DNA of 7,242 bases from Acidobacteriota bacterium (GTDB taxonomy: Bacteria > Acidobacteriota > Terriglobia > UBA7540), in NCBI GenBank assembly GCA_021789565.1, contig JAJYJL010000394.1:1-7242 (forward strand). Direction: 5' to 3'. A model generated the notes under the pieces. That model made no database searches. It worked only from the letters and a program-made list of their open reading frames with translations, and had not been told where the DNA came from. This document shows, one piece after another, positions 1-6,234 of this stretch. Numbering within the stretch: the first letter of the stretch is position 1; the number at the start of each line of letters is the position of its first letter. A program made the translations under genes and the position numbers.

Positions 1-19
1 AGGCTATGACCTTTCAAAC

Positions 20-27
20 GAGGTGAG
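20..27 (+). promoter_or_regulatory. Ribosome binding site that fixes the matrixin start
   Basis: The purine-rich stretch GAGGTGAG ends 4 bases before the ATG at 32, and its AGG core lies at a workable Shine-Dalgarno distance. An in-frame GTG at 23 would lie inside this site, so ATG 32 is the better start. Only 31 bases precede the gene in the window, too few to judge a promoter. Confidence 0.65.
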
Positions 28-31
28 GGCA

Positions 32-1123
32 ATGAGGACGAAGCGACGTGCAAGTCGAAAAACACAGCTTGCGGCAGGCGCGGCCGCTTTGGCCGTCATG
101 TTTTCAGCCGTCCTGACGTTTGGCTACAACCCGTTCCAGGACAACTTGGGCACGGTGACCTCGCCGATTCCTGTTGTTGCCCGTTGGAATTCCATGCCAC
201 TGGCGTGGCTGCTGAATCCTGACACCCCCAACAATAACGTGACGGGCTGCAGTGGTTCACTGGCGACCTGTATCCAAAACTCTCTGACGGCGGCGTTCAC
301 CACCTGGAGCAGCGCCACGGTCACTGGGCAGAGCCTTACCACCGCGTCCGCCCAATATTCCGGGACATCCACGCTGACGACTCCTGTTTATAACGATTGC
401 CAGAATGTGATCGGGTTTTCTGATACCAACAGCAGCGATTTTTCAACCGGCACCATCGCTTTTACGCAGGTCGCGACGGTCACGCGGCCTTCAGGAACAA
501 CTGGTGCTTTCCAATATCAGTGCAGCGACGGGAGTTCAAAGATATGCAACTTTGACGATTGCATTGGAGATGCGGATATGGAATTCAATCCCAGCGTGAA
601 CTTCTCAATTTCGCTCACGCCGCCGTCCGGCACTTTCAGCCTGCCATCAGTGGCCACGCATGAAGAGGGGCACATGCTGGGGCTCGACCATAGCGGGATC
701 GCCCACGCCGTCATGTTCCCCTACGGTGATTCCACCGCCGCCGGCCAGCAAACGGTGCTGGCAACCGACGATGCCGTTGGCATCTCTTTCATGTATCCTT
801 CCGCTAATTTCAGCACCGCGACAGGAACTATCTCCGGCCAGGTTTCCGTGAGCGGCTCGGGCGTCTTTGGTGCGCACCTTGTGGCGATAAACGCCAACAC
901 CGGCAACGCGGTCGTCGACGGCCTGACGTACCCGGACGGAAGCTACTCATTGGTTGGAGTTCCTCCGGGATATTACTACGTTCTGGCTCTGCCACTGGCC
1001 CCCGATTCGAACACAGGGGTGCTGAGTATCGATAATTTTTCAGGATGGGATTGCGGCTTCGCCGATTCGACATGCTCAACCGTCCCGCAGAACCCTACTA
1101 ACTATACGGGACGTTACCACTGA
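32..1123 (+). CDS. Secreted matrixin-type zinc metalloprotease with C-terminal carboxypeptidase-regulatory-like domain
   Basis: This is predicted to be an exported zinc endopeptidase of the metzincin clan, 363 aa from ATG 32. Residues 1-31 form a signal peptide: a basic N-terminus (RTKRRASRK) followed by an Ala/Val/Leu-rich core. The catalytic helix HEEGHMLGLDH spans residues 210-220 and fits HExxHxxGxxH, giving zinc ligands H210, H214 and H220 with catalytic E211. The Met-turn follows as AVMFPYG (M228). Residues 265-324 (GTISGQVSVSG to YYVLALPLAP) match the small beta-sandwich CarboxypepD_reg fold that often follows protease domains in secreted proteins. About nine cysteines in the mature part suggest disulfides. 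No propeptide with a matrixin cysteine switch (PRCGxPD) is seen, so latency must be controlled differently or not at all. The last 39 residues are unassigned and the protein ends rather abruptly (NYTGRYH). It converges with the downstream reductase gene. The substrate is unknown. The protease assignment is firm; membership of matrixin rather than another metzincin family is likely. Confidence 0.88.
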   Translation: MRTKRRASRKTQLAAGAAALAVMFSAVLTFGYNPFQDNLGTVTSPIPVVARWNSMPLAWLLNPDTPNNNVTGCSGSLATCIQNSLTAAFTTWSSATVTGQSLTTASAQYSGTSTLTTPVYNDCQNVIGFSDTNSSDFSTGTIAFTQVATVTRPSGTTGAFQYQCSDGSSKICNFDDCIGDADMEFNPSVNFSISLTPPSGTFSLPSVATHEEGHMLGLDHSGIAHAVMFPYGDSTAAGQQTVLATDDAVGISFMYPSANFSTATGTISGQVSVSGSGVFGAHLVAINANTGNAVVDGLTYPDGSYSLVGVPPGYYYVLALPLAPDSNTGVLSIDNFSGWDCGFADSTCSTVPQNPTNYTGRYH

Positions 1124-1169
1124 CAGGAAGGCGTGCCACCAGGAAGAGTGAACTGCAAGCGGGCCGCCT

Positions 1170-1994
1170 CTATAACCCGCCGGTCACTTCAATTACCTGC
1201 CCGGAAACATAATTCGACAGGGGCGATGCCAGAAAGAAAATCACTCCTGCCGCTTCCTGCGGCGTTCCGGGGCGGCCCATCGGGATTGCATGGATGGCGG
1301 TCTCGCGCATTCTGGCGGGGATCCCGAGCGTCACTTCCGCTTGCTGCAGGCTGAATTTCTCGCCCTCTTCTTTCGGTGCGGTGAGGCGCGTGTCAATCAA
1401 TCCGAATGCCGCCGCATTCACCTGGATGTTCACCGGGCCCCACTCGCGCGCCAGGGTCTTGGTGAGGCCTATGATGCCGGCCTTTGCCGCAGCGTAATTG
1501 GCCTGGCCGAAATTGCCCCGCGTGCCGGAGGTGGAACTGATGTTGACCACTTTTCTGGCACGTGCAGCGCCCCTCTCTTCAATCTCCTGCTTGGCTGCCT
1601 CGCGCATGGCTGCACCGAGGACGCGAAGAATCCTGAACGCCGCCGTCAGGTGGACATCCAAAACAGATTGCCACTGTTCATCGGTCATTTTGTGGAGGGT
1701 ACCGTCCCACGTGAAGCCTGCGTTATTTACCAGGATGTCGGGAATGCCGTATATGCCGAACGACGTCTCGAGAAGATCTTCCGCAAACCCAGGCGCGGTG
1801 ACGCTGCCCGCAAAGCTGTGTGCGGCGCCGCCGCCCTTGCAAATCTGGTCCACCGCTTCGGCAAGCAGATCTTTGTCCGTATCGTTCATCAGGACGCGAG
1901 CGCCTTCGTGCGCAAACAATTCCGCAGTCGCTCGGCCGATGCCGCGTGCCGCCACGGTCACCACTGCAATTCGGCCTTCCAGCCACCTGGACAT
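1170..1994 (-). CDS. Short-chain dehydrogenase/reductase, FabG-like
   Basis: This is a cytoplasmic NAD(P)-dependent oxidoreductase of the classical SDR family, 274 aa, most like 3-oxoacyl-ACP/acyl-CoA reductases or 3-hydroxyacyl-CoA dehydrogenases. Visible motifs in order are the cofactor loop TVAARGIG (13-20), NNAG (90-93), DVHLTA (113-118), catalytic S154 in NISSTSG, and Y167/K171 in NYAAAK, then the C-terminal substrate lid and YVSGQVIEVTGG. The length is slightly above the usual ~250 aa because of inserts near 131-148 and 205-235. The first glycine of TGxxxGxG is Val14 (codon GTG at 1953-1955), which is unusual. The fourth catalytic-tetrad position is His115 rather than Asn, a variant seen in some SDR subgroups. 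The ATG is preceded by GGGGAG with a 6-nt spacer. The gene lies 59 bases downstream of the MEDS-like gene on the same strand and may share its transcript. The substrate cannot be read from the sequence. Confidence 0.9.
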   Translation of the reverse strand: MSRWLEGRIAVVTVAARGIGRATAELFAHEGARVLMNDTDKDLLAEAVDQICKGGGAAHSFAGSVTAPGFAEDLLETSFGIYGIPDILVNNAGFTWDGTLHKMTDEQWQSVLDVHLTAAFRILRVLGAAMREAAKQEIEERGAARARKVVNISSTSGTRGNFGQANYAAAKAGIIGLTKTLAREWGPVNIQVNAAAFGLIDTRLTAPKEEGEKFSLQQAEVTLGIPARMRETAIHAIPMGRPGTPQEAAGVIFFLASPLSNYVSGQVIEVTGGL

Positions 1995-2053
1995 TTTTGT
2001 CTCCCCGTGATCGCTTTTTCAAACGTCTGATTTGTTGATCGTGGAAATGAAAT

Positions 2054-2578
2054 CTAAACAGTGCGGTCGGCCACGCGAGTTGCACGCCGGTGCTGCGCCA
2101 AAACGGCCAGCATGGAACTGCGCTCCATCGTTTCATCGCAATGGACAGTGCAAATCGACATGTCGGCAAGCGCGTGAACACAATCGTGAATCCGGCGCTG
2201 GTAGCGGAGCATGGTTGCGGGGTCTGCCCCGTTTCGGTAGGCCCAGGACCAGTCTGAAACCCATCGCACCATGGTGCCATTGCGCCGGATGACCGGACGC
2301 TTGCAGGGGTCATCCATCTTGGAAAAGCGCGAGAGGCAATCGGGTGCGGTCAGGAAAACAAGCCGGCCGGTGCGGATGAGGGTTTCGGGGCGCAGCCCGT
2401 GCTCTCCCAGTATGCGGGCCAGCTCGTTGAGCCACGCGGGTCCTGCCAGGACTACAATTTGCTGACCAACTTCAATGCCGCCCACGACAAACTGGACAAT
2501 CTCTCTTGGTCCGGGTTTCTTCCTTACTAATAAGCGGCACGAATTGGCTGAAGTTTCAGGTCGTAATTCAGCGCCCAT
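2054..2578 (-). CDS. Small protein resembling a stand-alone MEDS sensory domain
   Basis: This is a 174-aa soluble protein with no signal peptide or membrane segment. Its pattern fits the MEDS domain (methanogen/methylotroph DcmR sensory domain), a RecA-like fold found alone or fused to signalling domains. Matching blocks are EIVQFVVGGIEVGQQIVVLA (26-45), which fits the family's 'pF..aGL..Ge..l.i' strand-helix; a helix followed by LIRTGRLVFLTA (67-78); WVSDWSWAYR (106-115), which fits the family's 'vtGemsWalr'; MLRYQRRI (123-130); and ICTVHCDE with a terminal VLAQHRRA (142-166). The stretch between residues 84 and 106 is some 8-10 residues shorter than I expect for the family, and the usual N-terminal His is not evident. 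No DNA-binding or kinase domain is attached. A weak Shine-Dalgarno (AAAGGGA) lies about 8 nt before the ATG. It sits just upstream of the reductase gene, so a sensory or accessory role for that gene is possible but unproven. The family call rests on remembered consensus only. Confidence 0.62.
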   Translation of the reverse strand: MGAELRPETSANSCRLLVRKKPGPREIVQFVVGGIEVGQQIVVLAGPAWLNELARILGEHGLRPETLIRTGRLVFLTAPDCLSRFSKMDDPCKRPVIRRNGTMVRWVSDWSWAYRNGADPATMLRYQRRIHDCVHALADMSICTVHCDETMERSSMLAVLAQHRRATRVADRTV

Positions 2579-2599
2579 TCGAACTATCCCTTTCCACTT

Positions 2600-2629
2600 A
2601 TGATGGGCGAAAACAGGGGCCTATGTCAA
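2600..2629 (-). promoter_or_regulatory. Candidate sigma70-like promoter for the MEDS-like gene and the SDR
   Basis: Read on the minus strand, a perfect TTGACA (-35, at 2624-2629) is followed by an 18-base spacer and CATCAT (-10, at 2600-2605; four of six bases fit TATAAT). Transcription would start near 2593, leaving a leader of only about 15 nt before the start at 2578. The -10 element is weak. It is supported mainly by the -35 and its position directly upstream of the gene. Confidence 0.4.
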
Positions 2630-2671
2630 TGTAGTTTTCGGAAAAATCCGCCAAGAATCTGAAAATTTTCG
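2608..2671. repeat. Three TTTTCG hexamers and two A/T-rich palindromes at the MEDS gene promoter
   Basis: The hexamer TTTTCG occurs at 2635-2640 and 2666-2671, and in inverted form (CGAAAA) at 2608-2613. Two copies fall within small palindromes: TTTTCGGAAAA at 2635-2645 and the perfect GAAAATTTTC at 2661-2670. The inverted copy lies in the spacer of the candidate promoter and the others lie just upstream of its -35. This arrangement would suit a repressor or activator site, but it may be chance in an A/T-rich intergenic patch. Confidence 0.35.
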
Positions 2672-2720
2672 CCGAATAGCACGAGCGAGGCAAACTGTTC
2701 TTTTGGTGGGCAACTCGATT

Positions 2721-2752
2721 GTGAAGGTCGAATGCAACTTTTGATCCTTCAC
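2721..2752. repeat. Inverted repeat between the M23 and MEDS-like genes
   Basis: GTGAAGG (2721-2727) is exactly inverted as CCTTCAC (2746-2752) around an 18-base centre. Two more pairs (TC/GA) form if one base is bulged. It lies about 80 bases beyond the stop of the M23 gene, in its direction of transcription. No T-tract follows on either strand, so it is not a standard intrinsic terminator. It could still be an mRNA 3'-end structure or a protein-binding dyad. The rest of the 254-base gap (2579-2832) holds the promoter above and no convincing gene. Confidence 0.4.
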
Positions 2753-2832
2753 GGACACAACATTTCTTCAGGCGATGAGGCAATCGTCAGGTTGTAAGGT
2801 ACGGGGCGTCCAGTCTTCAGAAAGCAGCGTCT

Positions 2833-3708
2833 TTATCCGTGCAGGAAACGCCCCGGGTTCACAGGAGTTCCATGGATTCGAACTTCATAATGGAGGTGTG
2901 GGCCGGTGGTTCGACCGCTCATTCCAATAGCGCCGATGATCTCGCCTTGTTTGACCTGTTCTCCTACAACGACAAAGATCCGGCTGAGGTGAGCGTAGCG
3001 GGTTGTGATTCCGTCACCATGGTCGATCAGAATGCTTCGGCCGTAGCCTGCATCAGGTTCGGCTTCAATTACCAGGCCATCGCCAGTGGCGACTACGTCG
3101 GTTCCGTACGAGTCAGCAATGTCAACGCCCGGATGAAAGGCCTGCTCGCCGCTGAAGGGATCCATGCGCTGTCCGAATCCCGCGGTGACTCTCCCATGCA
3201 CGGGCCAGATGGACGGTATGGCCTTGGGGTCGTCGATCATGCCTGGAAATGCTGTCGCGCCCAGCCGGCCGCTCACGCTGTCAAGGCTTACTGTCCTCAT
3301 TGCGGAGAGTGTATTGTCATAGTCCGCGCCGGTGCCGGAACCGGACTGCCTGGCCAGGTTCAGAAGGTCCGGCGCAATTGTCTGCCGGCGTCCGTTTCCA
3401 AATCCGTAGGTGACTGCTACCTCAGCAGCCAGCGTCTGGAGGGAACTCAGCTTTACATTAGTACGGGTGACCTTGCTTTCAAGGGTATGAAACTGCTCTT
3501 TTAGTGCTTCGCGTTCGCTTCGAACGGTGTTGTAGTTTGATACTTTGACGAGCATCCGGGCATAACTGGTTGCCAGTCCGGCAAGCATCACAACTCCAAC
3601 AAGGCTCAGACCAAGAATTACGGGAACCACATAGAACGGGAGTTGGATCTTCCGGACTCTACCGTGGGCGCCAGGTGTTATGAGCAGTGTGTAGAACTTT
3701 TCATGCAT
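2833..3708 (-). CDS. Membrane-anchored M23 family peptidoglycan endopeptidase with coiled coil
   Basis: This is a LytM-type zinc metallopeptidase of 291 aa, expected to act on peptide cross-links of peptidoglycan in the periplasm during growth or division. A short basic cytoplasmic N-terminus (1-23) leads into one membrane segment (about 24-48). A coiled-coil-like region follows at about 57-100 (SEREALKEQFHTLESKV), then a linker, then the M23 domain at about 168-288. The zinc site is visible: H192 and D196 in FHPGVD, and H273 in GPHLHYEV, with H240 (RYAHLS) and H271 as catalytic histidines. All key residues are intact, so it should be an active enzyme rather than an EnvC/NlpD-like degenerate activator. 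The ATG has only a weak ribosome site (ACAGAAG). It is expressed leftward, probably from the promoter at 3811-3839, with a leader of about 96 nt. The exact physiological role is not readable. Confidence 0.92.
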   Translation of the reverse strand: MHEKFYTLLITPGAHGRVRKIQLPFYVVPVILGLSLVGVVMLAGLATSYARMLVKVSNYNTVRSEREALKEQFHTLESKVTRTNVKLSSLQTLAAEVAVTYGFGNGRRQTIAPDLLNLARQSGSGTGADYDNTLSAMRTVSLDSVSGRLGATAFPGMIDDPKAIPSIWPVHGRVTAGFGQRMDPFSGEQAFHPGVDIADSYGTDVVATGDGLVIEAEPDAGYGRSILIDHGDGITTRYAHLSRIFVVVGEQVKQGEIIGAIGMSGRTTGPHLHYEVRIHGTPVNPGRFLHG

Positions 3709-3766
3709 ACGCTTCTGTCACCGGTTGCCTTTCGTAGACGATTGTGCGAGCTTCCAATTCCTAGCG

Positions 3767-3790
3767 GAAGGAAGTCCCCCGAGTTCCTTC
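3767..3790 (-). other. Hairpin in the predicted 5' leader of the M23 gene
   Basis: GAAGGAA (3767-3773) and TTCCTTC (3784-3790) form a perfect 7-bp inverted repeat around a 10-base loop. In the leftward transcript it lies about 15 nt after the predicted transcription start and about 60 nt before the M23 start codon. A GGAAG at 3751-3755 (read on the minus strand) could compete for the same CUUCC arm. No U-tract follows, so it is not a simple terminator. Confidence 0.4.
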
Positions 3791-3810
3791 ATGGGTGAAA
3801 CAAAACACAC

Positions 3811-3839
3811 ATCCTATTTGACCCGCCAAGGGATGTCAA
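3811..3839 (-). promoter_or_regulatory. Sigma70-like promoter for the M23 peptidase gene
   Basis: On the minus strand, TTGACA (-35, 3834-3839) is separated by exactly 17 bases from TAGGAT (-10, 3811-3816; four of six bases fit TATAAT). The predicted start near 3804 gives a leader of about 96 nt. It lies between the stop of the hydrolase gene and the M23 gene, so the M23 gene need not depend on read-through. A dyad TTGAC-N12-GTCAA (3818-3839) overlaps the -35 and the spacer and might bind a regulator. Confidence 0.6.
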
Positions 3840-3857
3840 GCAGATAAGTCCGGGAAC

Positions 3858-6107
3858 CTAGGTACTCTCGAGCCATTTGTCAAGCATTTTCTGCTTTAAG
3901 TAGTCCGAACAGACTGATAATCGCAGTCCTTCGGTTGCCCCGCTACTCTTGTAAGCTTCCATTGAGTGGCTAAAAATGTCTGCGAGATTTGATTCGGGCA
4001 AAGCCTTCCCTGACGCGTCGGTCGAATTCAGCAACCAGCAAGGTCTGGGAGCCAGCGTGCCAACAAGGTCCGGCAGATCAAAATGCCGTAGAATCCCATA
4101 AAGAAACCACGGCAGTTGCAATGAATAAGCTTCGGATTCCACCAGCGACCGGTAAGTAGTTATTGAAGAATCAAGCATTAACGACCGCAGACCCGCGTCC
4201 AGAACTCCTGCCATAAGCAAGGCAATGGCCGCACCGCGGTCTCCAAGCCCATGTATCCGATTTCTGGCCACATCAGGCCTTGATTTGAGATACTCCAGCG
4301 AGCGAAGGCAGTCCCAGACCCGCTGTCCAAGGATCGGTTTGCCAAGCGAGAAGCTTGCCCATGCGTAGTCCTCCTGCATTTTTTCTCCATGGTAGAAGAC
4401 CGGACCAGCAGCCGGCAGACGTGGGATAGAAAAACCGAGGCCACGTAAATCGACTGAGCAGACTAGAAATCCTTTTTTTGCCAGACGGACCAATTCTCCT
4501 GTCTCTTCCGGGGTGTCGTACTTACCTCTCTCAGACACGTAGAGAATAGCGGGAAACGGCCCTGCTCCTTGATCAGGCTTAAGTATCCACCCGGTAACGC
4601 GAATGGAGGGTTCTGATTCGAAGACGACTTCCTCGATGCGGACGCCCTTCCTTCTATGTGCGGAGACCGTTTTCGATTCAAGCGGGGACCTCTCCGAGGG
4701 CAATGCGAGCAAACGGGGAAGTTCACTGATTGCCCGTTGGCGAAAGGCCTTAACCTCCTCCAAAGTGCTTGCAAGAGGATTGGCCGGCATCAACTTCTGA
4801 AGGCGATCTGCATTTAACTGGACTACGCTTCGCCCCCCCAGCGACGTAAGGACCTGACCCGTCGAGGTGCAATTCAACGCACCGGGCGCCGGCTCGTCAT
4901 ACTCTTCTTCCTCAGTTCCCCAAGTCTCCTGCCCAAGCCAACGGTTGAACCACTGATATGCGGCCTGACGACTGAAGAAGTCGTAGTCATGGGGCAGCGA
5001 AGTTGCAAAAAGCTCCGCTTTCTCTGCTGCTCCCATCAATTTGTAGGCTGACTGGACTTCTTTAAAGACTTCCTTTGTTCCCTCGATGTAGGTGGGCGAA
5101 TACGTGGCACCCCGGTCGATGGGAGTATAGATCATCAGCAAAGGCTTGGGTGCAAACGCCATCAGCAGGTCGCCGCGATCAATGCCCTCCGGAAGAGAGT
5201 AGACCAGGTTTTGTTCGGCATCGGCCACGGCTCCAGGCGGCGCGTAGGAGGGGCCGGCGAGATTTTCAGAATTTCCGTCAACCTCCACGGCAACTTTGAT
5301 GCGCGGTTCAAGAGCGCAAAGGTACATCGTCATTGTTCCGCCACCGGACTGGCCCGTCAGGCCGATCTTCTCCGGATCAACTTCGGGCCGCGAAAGAAGA
5401 TAATCAAGGGCGCGCACAGCATCCCACGCCCGGTATTGTGCGAAAGTTGAACCAAACAGCAGCATGGGCCTGCCCGCTTGAGAGTGCTCTCCCGTTGGCC
5501 CATAGAGAGGCTCTTTCGTTCGTGGATCCAGGTATTGGTAGCGCTCGCCCTGGCCGAAAGGGTCGAAGGCCAGAACCATGTATCCCTTGCGCGCCAGCGT
5601 CTGGTACACATACGCATAATTGCGGTAGGCTTTGCCGTTTGCTGTGTGACCAAGCGGTGCGAGAACAGCAGGTAATGGGCCCTTTCGCCCATTCGGCACG
5701 TAGAGATTCGCGGTGACAAAAACCTGCGGATGGCTTTCAAAAATGATCTTCTCGATTCGATAGGCGCCGTGGTCAATGGTGCCTGTAGTTCGTGGGTTTA
5801 AGGGGGTCTTGTCGAACTGCCCTCCGACAAGTCTCCAGACAGTGGAGCGGACCTTATCAATTCTCGCGCGAACGTCGGATTCGTTGCGCAAGGCGCCAAG
5901 TTCCTTAAGCCGCCGGGCGCGCGCTTTGTTCATCTGCTCAGTCAGGTACTGCGGCCAGTCGTTCCAGTAGTCGCGCTCGTCCTGAATTTTTTCCTCCGAA
6001 GCGGCAGTTTCGCTGCTGGAGGTGCCCTCTGCAATTGTGGCCGACCCGGCGAGCGGCAGAGCAAGCCCGAGCATATTCGACTGTATAAATTTCCGGCGCG
6101 TGATCAT
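3858..6107 (-). CDS. Tat-exported tandem alpha/beta hydrolase, acetylxylan-esterase-like, with degenerate second domain
   Basis: This is a 749-aa predicted periplasmic or secreted esterase/hydrolase. The start at 6107 is chosen because GGAGG (6114-6118) lies 6 nt upstream and because it places a twin-arginine signal (TRRKFIQ, residues 3-9) and a hydrophobic core (about 11-26) at the N-terminus. An upstream in-frame start at 6149 would add 14 residues before the Tat motif. Domain 1 (about 45-392) resembles acetylxylan esterase/Abhydrolase_7 proteins: helical N-terminus, FDPFGQGER (181-189), nucleophile elbow GQSGG (Ser254), a likely acid Asp331 in YTPIDRG, and His373 in LPHDYD. An acidic linker (EEEEYDE, 399-405) and a second helical segment follow. 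Domain 2 (about 480-749) repeats the fold (VDLRGLGFS, 552-560; RNRIHGLGDRGAA, 615-627), but the elbow reads GDRGA, with Arg624 where Ser should be, and no His occurs after 714. Only the first half should therefore be catalytic. The substrate is unknown; deacetylation of plant polysaccharide is a guess from the family. Confidence 0.85.
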   Translation of the reverse strand: MITRRKFIQSNMLGLALPLAGSATIAEGTSSSETAASEEKIQDERDYWNDWPQYLTEQMNKARARRLKELGALRNESDVRARIDKVRSTVWRLVGGQFDKTPLNPRTTGTIDHGAYRIEKIIFESHPQVFVTANLYVPNGRKGPLPAVLAPLGHTANGKAYRNYAYVYQTLARKGYMVLAFDPFGQGERYQYLDPRTKEPLYGPTGEHSQAGRPMLLFGSTFAQYRAWDAVRALDYLLSRPEVDPEKIGLTGQSGGGTMTMYLCALEPRIKVAVEVDGNSENLAGPSYAPPGAVADAEQNLVYSLPEGIDRGDLLMAFAPKPLLMIYTPIDRGATYSPTYIEGTKEVFKEVQSAYKLMGAAEKAELFATSLPHDYDFFSRQAAYQWFNRWLGQETWGTEEEEYDEPAPGALNCTSTGQVLTSLGGRSVVQLNADRLQKLMPANPLASTLEEVKAFRQRAISELPRLLALPSERSPLESKTVSAHRRKGVRIEEVVFESEPSIRVTGWILKPDQGAGPFPAILYVSERGKYDTPEETGELVRLAKKGFLVCSVDLRGLGFSIPRLPAAGPVFYHGEKMQEDYAWASFSLGKPILGQRVWDCLRSLEYLKSRPDVARNRIHGLGDRGAAIALLMAGVLDAGLRSLMLDSSITTYRSLVESEAYSLQLPWFLYGILRHFDLPDLVGTLAPRPCWLLNSTDASGKALPESNLADIFSHSMEAYKSSGATEGLRLSVCSDYLKQKMLDKWLEST

Positions 6108-6113
6108 TGAAAG

Positions 6114-6118
6114 CCTCC
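6114..6118 (-). promoter_or_regulatory. Strong ribosome binding site of the tandem hydrolase gene
   Basis: Read on the minus strand this is GGAGG, 6 nt before the ATG at 6105-6107. It decides between the two in-frame starts and agrees with the position of the Tat motif. The divergent gap to thiL (6108-6234) shows no clear -35/-10 pair on either strand. Confidence 0.75.
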
Positions 6119-6234
6119 GGCAAGTTCGCAGACAGACATTCTTGCGCACGACACGTCTGGTGAGGCAAAGCAGAACATGGCCCGCGCACGCAAGCCGCAG
6201 TCATTTCAAACGAAGGACTGGAAAGCAAAGCTGA

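Noticed and set aside
1159..1180. Possible terminator hairpin GCGGG/CCCGC between the convergent genes
   Set aside because: The stem is only 5 bp with a 12-base loop and no T-tract, and part of it lies in the SDR coding end.
1498..2010. Second plus-strand reading frame of 170 codons over the SDR gene
   Set aside because: Same region and same reasoning: its composition is that of a complement-frame artefact and it has no motifs.
1290..2030. Long plus-strand reading frame (246 codons) opposite the SDR gene
   Set aside because: It is antisense to a gene with clear SDR motifs, has Arg/His/Ala-rich low-complexity composition and matches no recognisable family. It is a shadow of GC-rich coding.
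1723..2313. Minus-strand frame of 196 codons spanning the MEDS-like/SDR junction
   Set aside because: It overlaps two better-supported genes in another frame, and its product shows no family pattern. It does not look like a frameshifted continuation of either gene.
2598..2783. Small minus-strand frame (61 codons) in the gap upstream of the MEDS-like gene
   Set aside because: It would need a TTG start, lacks a good ribosome site and overlaps the candidate promoter.
2839..3504. Plus-strand frame of 221 codons opposite the M23 gene
   Set aside because: Antisense to an intact M23 domain with all zinc ligands; no domain pattern of its own.
5357..5776. Minus-strand frame of 139 codons inside the hydrolase gene
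   Set aside because: It is an out-of-frame overlap of conserved hydrolase domain 1, which reads through without interruption.
6108..6149. Upstream start of the hydrolase giving 14 extra residues
   Set aside because: It puts the twin-arginine motif too far inside and ignores the strong GGAGG directly before the ATG at 6107.
6108..6234. TPP riboswitch upstream of thiL
   Set aside because: No THI-box-like conserved segments (CUGAGA, ACCUGAUC) are seen, and the gap is short.
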